Assembly: GCA_919901855.1 (NCBI GenBank)
Contig: CAKKQC010000027.1
Coordinates: forward strand, 62,001 to 126,000
Direction: 5' to 3'
Origin: a bacterium
Lineage (GTDB): Bacteria > Oederibacteriota > CAKKQC01
Length of the DNA: 64,000 bases
The position numbers were made by a program, and so were the translations under genes. The notes below the pieces were generated by a model, which saw nothing but the letters and a program-made list of their open reading frames with translations, was not told the DNA's origin and did not search any database. This document shows positions 33,360-41,749 of the stretch, piece after piece. The first letter of the stretch is position 1; the number at the start of each line of letters is the position of its first letter.

Positions 33360-34217
33360 TCATCCGGCCACCTCGGCGTCCTGGATTTCCTTCAGCGTCC
33401 GGCCATCGGCGGCCTTCCATTCGACACGGCCGTTCGACGAACGTCCGAGGACGACCCCAGCGGCCGTAGAAGGAGACGAGAAGAGGTAGTTCTGCGAGAA
33501 GACGTACGCATCGCCCTCCGGCCTCAAGACGCCATTCTTGATCAGTGCCACACGCAACTCCACTATGTAGGCATGACATGAAGGGACCTCGGACTTGGCT
33601 GCGCGGCTCCCTGATCGCACCTCGAATCCCTGCGGCGTCTCCACACCATCGGCCTCGACTCCGCGCGCCCTGAGGTGCAGCGCCGGCCCAGCCCTTGTCT
33701 CCCCCATGGCCTCGGAAAAGACGCTGACCCCCAGCACAGGGAAACAGAGAAGCATCTCGGACAGAAAGCCCTCCGCGTCCGCCGCATCGGCTTCCGAAAG
33801 AGACGGGAGCTGAGGAGCGTTTCCGTTGTCCAGAACGCAGCGCTTCGCATCCGCCGCCAGCTTCACCAACCGGGCTTCGAGATACTGGACATGGGCTTTG
33901 TTCAGATTCTCGTCCTTGCTCGTGAAGGCAATGCAACTGATCCAGAAGTCCTTCTTCGCCGCATGCTGGTCGAGACGTGGCCGGATCGGATCTCCTTCGC
34001 CTACGTAAACCAGAGGAAGCCCCGACTCTTCCGAGGGGCCGGTCAGGACGTAGACGCCAGTGCGGTCAAACTCCTTGCGTTGTCTCGTCTCTCCGAACAG
34101 CGAACGCGGAACGACAAGCCCACTGCCATTCCAATTCGACTTCTCGATGGTCCGCAACCCATCCGGATTGCCCCCGGGCAGGAAGATCCTGATCGAATAC
34201 GGCTGACTACCAATCAT
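33360..34217 (-). CDS. GIY-YIG nuclease-family protein with C-terminal DUF4357
   Basis: From the ATG at 34217 (AGGAGG seven bases upstream) the protein has 285 residues. The GIY-YIG nuclease domain spans about 50-120: GVYVL (54-58), YVGEGD (71-76), conserved Arg in PIRPRL and metal-binding Glu114 in YLEARL. The C-terminal about 55 residues match DUF4357, a domain often found with type I RM proteins and GIY-YIG enzymes. It is likely a DNA endonuclease, perhaps aimed at foreign DNA. It lies directly after the MNT-HsdS gene with a 48-base gap, so it is part of the RM operon. Confidence 0.85.
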   Translation of the reverse strand: MIGSQPYSIRIFLPGGNPDGLRTIEKSNWNGSGLVVPRSLFGETRQRKEFDRTGVYVLTGPSEESGLPLVYVGEGDPIRPRLDQHAAKKDFWISCIAFTSKDENLNKAHVQYLEARLVKLAADAKRCVLDNGNAPQLPSLSEADAADAEGFLSEMLLCFPVLGVSVFSEAMGETRAGPALHLRARGVEADGVETPQGFEVRSGSRAAKSEVPSCHAYIVELRVALIKNGVLRPEGDAYVFSQNYLFSSPSTAAGVVLGRSSNGRVEWKAADGRTLKEIQDAEVAG

Positions 34218-34265
34218 GTGGTCGCCTCCTGGATGACCCATCCCATGCCAGCTTCTCCCACTAGG

Positions 34266-35855
34266 CTACTCCACTCTGAACCGGTGGGGGTCGATACTGA
34301 CCGGACCATCGACGCGGATTTCACCGGACAGAAGTCGAGGTAGGAGCGCGTCCCGCAGGGCGGCAAGGGTGCGACGTCCCGAGTCCCCCCGATCCACTCG
34401 CTCAGAGATTCCTGTTGCGTACTTGTCGAACTCCTCCAAGATCGGCGGTGGCGGAACAACTTGTTTGCTCATATACGCGAGCTTCCTGTTCAGGCCCGAC
34501 ACAGCAGAATCAGCGCCGAGCGACGCGAGATCGAGTATTTCGAGAGCGTGAAACAGGAATTGCATACTGCTACAAATCCCCGAAGGTACGACGAAGAAGG
34601 CCGTGTCAATGGCGAAGAAGTCCTTGGGAGCCCAAGTGACAGTGCCCGGATTCCCCTTTCGGCCGACCACAATCCCCGGACCACTGGCAAGCCGTTGGTT
34701 GTGCCATCCTATCTGGCCGTTCGAGCCATAGACCGGGACGTTGCCTTCCCGACGATCTCCCGCCTTCAGGGCTCTACCGTAGGCCAGTTCAAACACCTCT
34801 CCAAGCTCCTTCACCTCCCAGCCCGCAGGAATTAGTCCCAGTTCGGAGTCCTCGAAGGCACCGGGAAAGAGGTCAACGATCTCCGTGGGCAGGCAGGGAT
34901 CGCGGCCCTCGGACTTGGCGCGGACGGGGTCAAAGTCAACGAACCAGGACTTGAAGAGGGCGCGGGCCATGGACTCGAGAGTCTCGTTCATCCGCCGGTT
35001 GAGCTCGATTTTGTCGTCAAGGGCGCCTAGGACATGCGCGATGGCGCGTTGCTCGGGTTCGGGCGGTAGGAGCACACTTAGAGACTTCAGCTCATCGGTG
35101 TTCAGACGTCCCGTGCCGTGTCCCGCGGAGTCCACGAGGCCGAGCAGACGATCCTTGTTGCCCAAGAGGACATAGGGAAGGAAGTCGCTTCTAAGGTCGG
35201 GTTTGGGGCAGACGGCCTTCACGTCCTGGTTAAAAGCCATCGGGCGTTTGACGATACAGATGGGGACGTCATTGTGGAGCGTCATGCCTCTGACCAGGAG
35301 CATCACACTGCCGGCAGGCGTGAGTCTCGTGCCATTGGCCACGCCCAATTCCGTCACATGATCTTCCGTATCGTCGAGACGGAAGCGTTTCATGTCCTTC
35401 GCCGAAACCCAAGGAATCGATCCTCCCCAATACCGCGGATCGCCTTTGGCTGGCGTGCCACCGGAGAAGAAGTTAGCCACCGAGCCAAGGGATACCTCGC
35501 GCCACCCAACTGTCTTCCTTCGGTCATTCCCTTTACATACCTGAATCACCTCATACCCCTTCTCGATCACCTTCCTGAAGGAGTCAGAAATCCCGTGCCA
35601 GTCCAGGACGTCCACACGGATGGGAAGGTCGGAATCCGAAAAAGCCTCTTTGATCCGCGCGAGCAACTGCCAGTCGAGTTTCTCCTTGCCGACAATCGCC
35701 AGGTCGAGGTCGGAATGATCCTTGGCCGTCCATGTGGCGCGGGAACCGAAGGCCCGAACCTCGCGGTCGGGGACATGCTCATGGAGGATGTCGAGAACTA
35801 TCTTGAGATGATCGGGCCGGAGGTCAATCAACTGCTCGTTCCCGTATCTTCTCAA
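34266..35855 (-). CDS. hsdS: Fusion of MNT-type nucleotidyltransferase and type I RM specificity subunit HsdS
   Basis: A single 529-residue frame joins two proteins. Residues 1-105 are a minimal nucleotidyltransferase of the MntA/HI0073 type with the exact GS-x10-D-x-D motif (GS 37-38, D49, D51) and a third Asp near 82-85. Residues about 117-529 are a complete HsdS: TRD1 (WREVSLGSV, GGTPAKGDPRYWGG, IPWVSAKDM), a central helical spacer (LPPEPEQRAIAHVLGALDDKIELN), TRD2 (GWEVKELGEVFELAYGRALK) and a C-terminal spacer (LRDALLPRLLSGEI). No ATG, GTG or TTG lies between the domains, so no separate HsdS can start there. The start is a TTG (35855 or 35831) overlapping the HEPN gene. HsdS sets DNA specificity; the MNT half should modify the HEPN partner. 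Confidence 0.9.
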   Translation of the reverse strand: MRRYGNEQLIDLRPDHLKIVLDILHEHVPDREVRAFGSRATWTAKDHSDLDLAIVGKEKLDWQLLARIKEAFSDSDLPIRVDVLDWHGISDSFRKVIEKGYEVIQVCKGNDRRKTVGWREVSLGSVANFFSGGTPAKGDPRYWGGSIPWVSAKDMKRFRLDDTEDHVTELGVANGTRLTPAGSVMLLVRGMTLHNDVPICIVKRPMAFNQDVKAVCPKPDLRSDFLPYVLLGNKDRLLGLVDSAGHGTGRLNTDELKSLSVLLPPEPEQRAIAHVLGALDDKIELNRRMNETLESMARALFKSWFVDFDPVRAKSEGRDPCLPTEIVDLFPGAFEDSELGLIPAGWEVKELGEVFELAYGRALKAGDRREGNVPVYGSNGQIGWHNQRLASGPGIVVGRKGNPGTVTWAPKDFFAIDTAFFVVPSGICSSMQFLFHALEILDLASLGADSAVSGLNRKLAYMSKQVVPPPPILEEFDKYATGISERVDRGDSGRRTLAALRDALLPRLLSGEIRVDGPVSIDPHRFRVE

Positions 35856-36240
35856 GCAGATACTTCACGTCCGGCAGGAACCGCCGCGCCACCGCCAGCA
35901 CTTCCTCCGCGACCACCTCGTCGTAGGTATGCGATGTGATGTTGCGTTTCTTCAGGTACTCGAGCCACGGCTCGGCATCCCGGACCATGCCCTGCTCGAA
36001 GCCGAGACGGAAGAGATCCTTGCTCGCGATATCATCGGAGTCTTCCAGACCGTACATCTCCAAATAGCGCCTGAGGAACTTGCGGGCCAGCTCGAACGTG
36101 TACTCGAATCGCTGGATGACCGCGTCGCGGAGGAACTTCCTCTCCTTGGCCTCCACCCCCAACGCCGAGGCGTCGTACGCCAGGAGCACTTCCTCGAACG
36201 AACGCGCCGCCTTTTCGAAGCTGGTCAGGTCCAATGCCAC
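35824..36240 (-). CDS. HEPN-domain protein, HepT/HI0074 type (putative RNase toxin)
   Basis: The 138-residue helical protein belongs to the HI0074-type nucleotidyltransferase substrate-binding/HEPN family. It has the RX4HXY motif as R99-NITS-H104-T-Y106, the toxin signature of HepT proteins: Arg/His form the RNase site and the Tyr is the residue AMPylated by MntA-type antitoxins in studied systems. FEYTFELARKFLRRYL is the usual second helix. The GTG start has AGGAGG about ten bases upstream. Its stop overlaps the MNT-HsdS start, so toxin and antitoxin-HsdS fusion are translated together. Here HEPN activity is inferred from motif and context. Confidence 0.9.
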   Translation of the reverse strand: MALDLTSFEKAARSFEEVLLAYDASALGVEAKERKFLRDAVIQRFEYTFELARKFLRRYLEMYGLEDSDDIASKDLFRLGFEQGMVRDAEPWLEYLKKRNITSHTYDEVVAEEVLAVARRFLPDVKYLLEKIRERAVD

Positions 36241-36263
36241 GTTGACGCTACCTCCTCATGAGT

Positions 36264-37829
36264 TCATATCTCGTAGCCAAGCCCCTTCAGGTTCTGCTTG
36301 ATCGTCTTGTCCAGCCGCTCGCCTTCCGCCATCTGATCCTTGAGCGCCCCGGTCAGCCGCTTCATCTTCTCATCGAACGGCTCGCCGTCGTCGCGGGCCT
36401 CTTCGGCGCCCACATACCGGCCGGGAGTCAGGACGTGACCGTGGGCGCGGATCTCGGTCAGCGTCACCGACTTGCAGAATCCGGCCACGTCCGCGTACTT
36501 GCACTTGCCGTCCTTGTCGCCACGCCAGGCGTGATACGTCCCTGCGATCCTGGCAACATCCACGTCTGTCAGGTCGCGGTGGACGCGGTCCGCCATGGTC
36601 CCGAGCTTACGGGCGTCGATGAACAGGACTTCCCCGGCGCGGTCGCGGAACCGCCGATCCTTCTTCTCCCGCGCGAGGAACCACAGAGAGACGGGGATCT
36701 GGGTGGAGTAGAAGAGCTGACCCGGCATGGCCACCATGCAGTCCACGAGGTCCGCCTCGACGAGGTTCTTGCGGATCTCGCCCTCGTTGCTAGCCGTGCT
36801 GGACATACTGCCGTTGGCCAGTACGAACCCGGCCAAGCCGGTGGGACCCAGGTGGTGGATGAAGTGCTGGACCCAGGCGAAGTTGGCGCTCCCGGCGGGG
36901 GGGACGCCGAACTTCCACCGCTTGTCCTCGCGAAGCCGCTCTCCGCCCCAGTCGCTGGAGTTGAACGGAGGATTGGCGAGGACGTAGTTGGCGCGAAGGT
37001 CCGGGTGCAGGTCGCGGTGGAAGCTGTCGGCGGGCTCGGGTCCGAGATTCGCGTCGATTCCGCGGATGGCCAGGTTCATCTTGGCGAGCTTCCACGTCGT
37101 CGGGTTCGACTCCTGCCCATAGACGCTGATGTCGCCGACTTTGCCGCCGTGCTCCTGGATGAACCGCTCGCTCTGGACGAACATCCCGCCCGAGCCGCAA
37201 CACGGATCGTAGACCCGGCCCGAATACGGGGCCAGCATTTCCACGAGCACGCGGACGACGCACCGAGGGGTGTAGAACTGGCCGCCCTTCTTGCCCTCGG
37301 CGCTCGCGAACTCGGAGAGGAAGTACTCATAGACACGGCCGAGAACGTCCGTGGACCGGCTGGCCCGATCCCCGAGCGTAATCGTGCCGATGAGGTCCAT
37401 GAGCTCGCCGAGACGCTGTTTGTCGAGCGAAGGGCGGCCGTAGTCGCGGGGAAGCACGCCCTTGAGCGTATCCTTGTTCGCGCGCTCGATCGCGGCCATG
37501 GCGTCGTCGATCAGTCTGCCGATCGAGGGCTGTTTGGCGTTCGCGAGAAGGTGCGGCCAGCGGGCTTCCTTGGGCACCCAGAAGACGTTAGCCATCCGGT
37601 ACTCGTCCGGCTCTTCCGAATCGGCGCCCTTCTTCTTGTCGACGACCAACTGCTGGCGGCGCTCCTCGAAGGCATCGGAGACGTACTTGAGGAAGATGAG
37701 CCCGAGCACGACGTGCTTGTACTCAGCCGCGTCCATGTTGTTCCGGAGCTTGTCCGCCGCCAACCACAGCTTGGCCTCGAAGCCAAGATTGGCCCCGGTC
37801 CTCTGCGCGGATGCGGCCTTCTTCGCCAT
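36264..37829 (-). CDS. hsdM: Type I restriction-modification system DNA methyltransferase subunit
   Basis: The 521-residue protein is a complete HsdM, the N6-adenine methyltransferase that with HsdS methylates the host recognition site. An N-terminal helical domain (about 15-175) includes [16 protein letters not shown]; the catalytic domain has motif [10 protein letters not shown] (208-216) and motif IV NPPF (286-289), preceded by GGQFYTPR. It is the first gene of the RM operon, 48 bases after the GH42-like gene. A TAGACT box 6 bases before the ATG may drive it. HEPN follows after 23 bases. Confidence 0.97.
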   Translation of the reverse strand: MAKKAASAQRTGANLGFEAKLWLAADKLRNNMDAAEYKHVVLGLIFLKYVSDAFEERRQQLVVDKKKGADSEEPDEYRMANVFWVPKEARWPHLLANAKQPSIGRLIDDAMAAIERANKDTLKGVLPRDYGRPSLDKQRLGELMDLIGTITLGDRASRSTDVLGRVYEYFLSEFASAEGKKGGQFYTPRCVVRVLVEMLAPYSGRVYDPCCGSGGMFVQSERFIQEHGGKVGDISVYGQESNPTTWKLAKMNLAIRGIDANLGPEPADSFHRDLHPDLRANYVLANPPFNSSDWGGERLREDKRWKFGVPPAGSANFAWVQHFIHHLGPTGLAGFVLANGSMSSTASNEGEIRKNLVEADLVDCMVAMPGQLFYSTQIPVSLWFLAREKKDRRFRDRAGEVLFIDARKLGTMADRVHRDLTDVDVARIAGTYHAWRGDKDGKCKYADVAGFCKSVTLTEIRAHGHVLTPGRYVGAEEARDDGEPFDEKMKRLTGALKDQMAEGERLDKTIKQNLKGLGYEI

Positions 37830-37835
37830 TACCTC

Positions 37836-37841
37836 AGTCTA
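37836..37841 (-). promoter_or_regulatory. -10-like hexamer TAGACT for hsdM
   Basis: TAGACT ends 6 bases before the hsdM ATG on the minus strand, with only GAGGTA between. The GAGG could equally act as a Shine-Dalgarno site placed too close, so this is a weak call. Confidence 0.35.
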
Positions 37842-37877
37842 GCAAGTCGGCCGCCCGGGACCAGCGGGTCACGCCCG

Positions 37878-39290
37878 TCAACCCGCCAGGGGCAGTTGCG
37901 CCTTCCCGTGCTCGTCCTCGATCCCAGCCTTGTCCGGGAACTGGATGATCAGCCGGATGCCCGCCTTCTGCGCCTGGGTGAGCGCGTTGCGCGCGTCCCG
38001 GGCGATCACGCGGGCGAACGGGATATTGATGCCCGACGTGTACCGCCGGAGGAGGTCGGGCGCGGCGGCGAAGACGCCGTCCGAGATGACGTCGAGGTTC
38101 GTCTTCTTGCCCCCGTCCGTGGCCGCCATCCACAGGTTCCGGCACTGCTCGTAGTCGGTGCCGTCCCAGAACTGGAGCTCGGCCGCGCTCACGTAGATCG
38201 CGTGCCGGTTGTTGGCGGGCTGGGGCTGGGGCAGCGGCAGGACCTTGCCGAGCTCGCCCTCGAGGAGGCGGCCCGCCTCCTCGGTCAGCGGTTGCTGGAT
38301 CGAGAGCATGCCGCCGAGCCGGTAGACGTCGAGCCCCCACTTGACCAGGTCCTTCTCCGCCCCCTCCTCCGGTCCCGCCTTCGCCGCGCCGCCGGGCGTC
38401 GCCTCGACCCCCCAGCTCGCGCCGTTGACCTCGCACGCGGTCCGGATAAGGGCGAGCACGAACGGATCGGCGGCCTCCTCGGCCATGACGAGGTCCGCGT
38501 GCCGACTGTACCGGCCCAGGTCGAAAGCGAGCCGGTAGAGGTTGGTCCCCCACTTCTCCGTGGGCGTCCGGTACGCGTAACAAGCCCCGGGGAACCCGTC
38601 GTGCACGGCCTTACGCAGCGCGCCGACCCACGACGCGAGCGTCGAGTACCGGAACAGGTGGAAGTCGGCCTGCGAAGACTTGCGCACGCCCTCGCCCGCC
38701 TCAACCTTGTTCCAGTCCGGGAACGTCGAGTCCCAGGCCTCGTTCAGCGCCCGGATGTCCACGTACTTGTTCCGCAGCCACGTGCGGTAGGCCTCGAGGC
38801 ACTTGGGGCTATGGTCGAGGACGCCCCCGCCGGGCTGGTGCTCGAGGTCCTCCTTCAGGTGCTGGCTCAGGTCCTCGTACCACGACACCGTGTCCTTGAA
38901 GTGCGCGGCCGTGGCCGTGAAGAACGCGGCGACCCAGTCGCAGACCTGCTTGGCGTTCAACGTGAGCAGGGGCCGGCCGGACCGCCGCGACATGACCGGC
39001 GTGCCCTTGGGGTTCCGCATCCCGAACTCCTTCGTGTCGACCCAGCCCGGCGCAACGGAGTGGTCGAGCCCGAGCGCGACGTCGAGATGCTTCGCGCGCG
39101 CGAGCCGGACCGCCCACTCGACGGAGGAGACGTCGACCGGGCCGGGGCCCTTGGGGCACGCCCGGTCCCACCGGAGGTCGAACCGGACGCCCGTGTAGCC
39201 CTTGGCGGAGACCCCGTCGAGGAGCGGGCTGAGCGTCTGGGGCACCCACAGATTGGGCCCGAGGTTGAAACAAGCCCACAGGGGTCTCAT
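37878..39290 (-). CDS. GH42-like TIM-barrel glycosidase-related protein
   Basis: A 470-residue protein without signal peptide. The N-terminal part reads as a TIM barrel (GYTGVRFDLRWDRACP, then LDVALGLDH). The segment CLEAYRTWLRNKYVDIRALNEAW closely resembles the (F/Y)-x-x-WL-x-x-(R/K)Y-x-(S/D)-(L/I)-x-ALN-x-AW block of GH42 and related beta-galactosidases. I could not pick out both catalytic glutamates with confidence, so enzyme activity is open. The gene diverges from a small orphan gene and a SASA-type esterase gene, a grouping that suggests carbohydrate handling. A TACAAT box lies 9 bases before its ATG. Confidence 0.6.
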   Translation of the reverse strand: MRPLWACFNLGPNLWVPQTLSPLLDGVSAKGYTGVRFDLRWDRACPKGPGPVDVSSVEWAVRLARAKHLDVALGLDHSVAPGWVDTKEFGMRNPKGTPVMSRRSGRPLLTLNAKQVCDWVAAFFTATAAHFKDTVSWYEDLSQHLKEDLEHQPGGGVLDHSPKCLEAYRTWLRNKYVDIRALNEAWDSTFPDWNKVEAGEGVRKSSQADFHLFRYSTLASWVGALRKAVHDGFPGACYAYRTPTEKWGTNLYRLAFDLGRYSRHADLVMAEEAADPFVLALIRTACEVNGASWGVEATPGGAAKAGPEEGAEKDLVKWGLDVYRLGGMLSIQQPLTEEAGRLLEGELGKVLPLPQPQPANNRHAIYVSAAELQFWDGTDYEQCRNLWMAATDGGKKTNLDVISDGVFAAAPDLLRRYTSGINIPFARVIARDARNALTQAQKAGIRLIIQFPDKAGIEDEHGKAQLPLAG

Positions 39291-39299
39291 ACGGAAACC

Positions 39300-39305
39300 A
39301 TTGTA
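39300..39305 (-). promoter_or_regulatory. -10-like hexamer TACAAT for the GH42-like gene
   Basis: TACAAT lies 9 bases before the ATG at 39290 on the minus strand, with no Shine-Dalgarno site between. It shares a 48-base divergent region with the box at 39325-39330. Confidence 0.45.
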
Positions 39306-39324
39306 GCGCCCGCCGCCCCGCGGC

Positions 39325-39330
39325 TATACT
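39325..39330 (+). promoter_or_regulatory. -10-like hexamer TATACT for the 70-residue orphan gene
   Basis: TATACT lies 8 bases before the ATG at 39339, predicting a leader of at most two or three bases. Confidence 0.5.
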
Positions 39331-39338
39331 GGGCCATC

Positions 39339-39551
39339 ATGGATTTCAGCTTCGACGATGACCGGGGCGTAACCATCGCCATCCGCAAGGTGACGAACGG
39401 GTACGTGCTCAAGATGTACCGCCCCGCCAAGCCGTACCAGAACCACGAGCAGATCGAGGTCCACGAGATGGTCTTCATGGGTCTCGAGCCCTGCCTCGAG
39501 TTCGCGCGCAAGTTCCTCCAGAACCCCTGGGAAACCGAGGTCGGACGCTGA
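39339..39551 (+). CDS. Small acidic-to-neutral protein of unknown function (70 residues)
   Basis: The 70-residue product begins MDFSFDDDRGVTIAIRKVTN and continues with a beta hairpin (GYVLKMYRP) and a C-terminal amphipathic helix (EPCLEFARKFLQ). It is too short for domain assignment and I do not recognise it. The predicted transcript is leaderless, and its stop is one base from the esterase ATG, so it is the first gene of a two-gene operon and may be co-regulated with or modulate the esterase. Confidence 0.6.
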   Translation: MDFSFDDDRGVTIAIRKVTNGYVLKMYRPAKPYQNHEQIEVHEMVFMGLEPCLEFARKFLQNPWETEVGR

Positions 39552-39552
39552 A

Positions 39553-40944
39553 ATGAAGATCACGCGGGGGCTCGCGCCCTGCCAGGTGCTCCAGCGCGAC
39601 GCCCACGGCCGCGCGGCGGCCGAATTCGGGGGTACTGCTTCAGCCGAGGGCGAGGTCTGGGTCCGCGTCCGCCACGGCGCCGAGGACCTCGAGGGCCACG
39701 GCTGGAGGAAGGCCGGGCTCGCGCACGACGGCGCGTGGGAGGCGAAAGTCGCGAGCCTGCCCGCCGGCGGACCGTACCGCCTCGAAGCCGAGATTCGGCA
39801 CGAGGGCCACAAGCTGGCCGGCCTCCACGTGCCCGACCTCCTCGTCGGCGATCTCTGGGTCCTCGCGGGCCAATCCAATATGGAGGGAGTCGGCGTCCTC
39901 CGCGACGTCGAGGCGCCCCACCCGCTCGTGCGCAACTTCGAGATGAGCGGTGTCTGGAAGCGCGCGGAGGAGCCCCTGCACTGGCTGCCGGAATCCCCCG
40001 ACCCCGTCCACTGGTGGGGCATGTCAGAGGCCCAGCGCAACGAGTTCATCCCGACCTACCGCAAGGACCGCGACCGCGGGGCCGGGCTGGGCCTCCCGTT
40101 CGCGAAGCACCTGGCCGAGGCGACCGGCGTCCCCATTGGCCTCCTCCCCGTCGCGCACGGCGGGACGAACATGGACCAGTGGGACCCCGCGAAGCGCGAC
40201 ATGGCAGGAAACTCGCTCTACGGCTCCATGCTCCGCCACGTCAAGGCGGCGGGGGGCCGGGTCGCGGGCATCCTCTGGTACCAGGGCGAGTCCGAGGGGT
40301 TCGAGCAGGAGCCCTCGCCGTTCCTCGACCGGTCCCTCGCCTTCGTGAACGCCGTCCGGCACGACTTCGACGCGCCCGAACTCCCGTTCCTGTACGTCCA
40401 GATCGGCCGGGTCGTGATGCCCGAGGTGCCGGCGCGCCGCTGGACCGAGATCCGCGAGCTCCAGCGGCTCGCCCTCGATAAGCTCGCCCACTCCGCGATG
40501 GTCACCGCCGTGGACTTGCCGCTCGACGACGCGATCCACATGTCCACGCCCGCCCACAAGGTCCTGGGGATGAGGCTGGCGAAGCAGGCCCTGCGGCTCA
40601 TGGGCCGGGACAAGAAGATGAAGCCCGGCCCGGCGTTCAAGCGCGCGGACACCGAGGGCGAGAAGCGCGACCGGGTCCGGATCTGGTTCGAGGGGTTCAA
40701 CGGCGACCTGCTCCCCGAGCGGCTCGTCCGCGGATTCTCGGTCCGGGACGCCGCGGGTGCGGACCTGGGTCTCCTGTTCGACGCGATGCCCGATCCCCGC
40801 GAGCCGGGGTCGGTCCTGCTGATGCTGCGCGCGGCGGTCCCCGAAGGCTCGTCGCTGTTCTACGGCTTCGGCACGGACCCGGTCTGCACCCTCACGGACT
40901 CCGAAGGCTTCGCGGCCTCCGCCTTCGGTCCGGTCAGACTGTAG
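39553..40944 (+). CDS. SASA-family carbohydrate esterase (sialate O-acetylesterase-like)
   Basis: The 463-residue protein has the SGNH-type SASA domain: the nucleophile Ser108 in the block VLAGQSNMEG, a glycine/asparagine pair in HGGTNMDQW, WYQGES in the oxyanion region, and a C-terminal D-x-x-H in DDAIHMSTPAH. An N-terminal Ig-like domain (about 1-95) and a C-terminal beta domain (about 370-463) flank it, as in sialate O-acetylesterases and acetylxylan-type esterases. It would remove acetyl groups from sugars. No signal peptide is present. It is coupled to the small gene upstream and adjacent to glycosidase-like genes. Confidence 0.88.
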   Translation: MKITRGLAPCQVLQRDAHGRAAAEFGGTASAEGEVWVRVRHGAEDLEGHGWRKAGLAHDGAWEAKVASLPAGGPYRLEAEIRHEGHKLAGLHVPDLLVGDLWVLAGQSNMEGVGVLRDVEAPHPLVRNFEMSGVWKRAEEPLHWLPESPDPVHWWGMSEAQRNEFIPTYRKDRDRGAGLGLPFAKHLAEATGVPIGLLPVAHGGTNMDQWDPAKRDMAGNSLYGSMLRHVKAAGGRVAGILWYQGESEGFEQEPSPFLDRSLAFVNAVRHDFDAPELPFLYVQIGRVVMPEVPARRWTEIRELQRLALDKLAHSAMVTAVDLPLDDAIHMSTPAHKVLGMRLAKQALRLMGRDKKMKPGPAFKRADTEGEKRDRVRIWFEGFNGDLLPERLVRGFSVRDAAGADLGLLFDAMPDPREPGSVLLMLRAAVPEGSSLFYGFGTDPVCTLTDSEGFAASAFGPVRL

Positions 40945-40971
40945 CCCTTCGACTCGAGGACTCGCTCAGGG
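40945..40971. repeat. Short dispersed repeat, copy 1
   Basis: CCCTTCGACTCG followed after three bases by ACTCGCTCAGGG. The same two blocks recur at 41766-41812, separated by 23 bases. This kind of short repeat is common between genes in some uncultured bacteria; it begins directly at the esterase stop. Confidence 0.6.
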
Positions 40972-40993
40972 CTGACGCCGCAACCGGCGTCAG
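40972..40993. terminator. Hairpin between convergent genes, likely bidirectional terminator
   Basis: CTGACGCC and GGCGTCAG form a perfect eight-base stem around the loop GCAACC. It overlaps the stop codon of the FecR-domain gene and lies 28 bases after the esterase stop. There is no T-run on either strand. Confidence 0.5.
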
Positions 40994-41742
40994 GGGAAGC
41001 CGAAGCCGCCGCCGCCGGGAAGACCCGGCAGCCCGGGAGGCGTGGGACTCGAAGGGGATTTCGTCCCCGGGGTCTTCCCCCAGTCGTCGAACGGATTCGG
41101 GAACCCGGGCGGGATCGGGACCGGCGAGGGGAACGGCTTGCCGGGCATGATGCTCATCATCTTGCCCGCGGCAAGCTGGAGCCCGACGTTCCCGAGGATC
41201 GCGGAGAGGAAGATCTTCTCGACCTGGTCGAGGTCCTTCTCGTCCTTGATCTCGGCGACGTTCACCTTCCCGTCGTCCACGAGCACCTGCACGAGACCGT
41301 CCGGTAGTTTCACGACGTCCCAGCCCGTGCCCTTGACGGCCGTGACCGTCGTCGAGGCATAGACGCCGAAGTCGGTCTCGCCGCGCATCCGGTCCACCTT
41401 CGCGCGGACCCGGCCCGAAATGAGCTTGACCAGCCAGCGCATGGCGCCCTTCTTCGGCATCCGCGCGATCACGATGCTCGAATCGCCGGCCAGACTAAGA
41501 ATCCGTCCGTCGCCGAAGTTGATCCGGCACTTGGCGTCCTTGAGCGTGAAGACCCGGGCGCCCTCCACTAGCGTCGCGCCGGCCTCGGCCGGCCGGATGG
41601 CGGCTCCTTCCGCATCCTGAACGCGGACCAGCCGCGTCACCGTGTCGATCGTCGCTAGAAAGACCCTTCCGTCGGTGCCGGCCAGGGAGACGCCGGGGTA
41701 CGCGAACGTGACCAGCGAAAGCAACAGCCACCGGAATGTCAT
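40990..41742 (-). CDS. FecR-domain secreted protein
   Basis: From the ATG at 41742 the product has 250 residues: a signal peptide (MTFRWLLLSLVTFAYPGVSLAG), then a FecR-like beta domain with G-ARVFTLKDAKCRINFGDGRILSLAGDS, a G-R-V-x-A-K-V strand and the typical T-VTAVKGTGWDV motif. A glycine/proline-rich C-terminal tail (from about residue 200) follows. FecR domains sense or bind in the periplasm; here there is no sigma factor or membrane segment beside it, so it may be a periplasmic structural or binding protein. The longer upstream frame is rejected because the signal peptide and a TAGGAT box 7 bases before this ATG fit the shorter start. Confidence 0.8.
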   Translation of the reverse strand: MTFRWLLLSLVTFAYPGVSLAGTDGRVFLATIDTVTRLVRVQDAEGAAIRPAEAGATLVEGARVFTLKDAKCRINFGDGRILSLAGDSSIVIARMPKKGAMRWLVKLISGRVRAKVDRMRGETDFGVYASTTVTAVKGTGWDVVKLPDGLVQVLVDDGKVNVAEIKDEKDLDQVEKIFLSAILGNVGLQLAAGKMMSIMPGKPFPSPVPIPPGFPNPFDDWGKTPGTKSPSSPTPPGLPGLPGGGGFGFP

Positions 41743-41749
41743 CTGCCCG

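Noticed and set aside
34266-35540. A separate hsdS gene starting after the MNT domain
   Set aside because: No ATG, GTG or TTG lies in frame between the MNT end and the first HsdS block, so a fusion is the simplest reading.
36258-39551. A 1097-codon plus-strand open frame
   Set aside because: All but its last 70 codons are antisense to hsdM and the GH42-like gene; only the small gene from 39339 has a sensible start and promoter.
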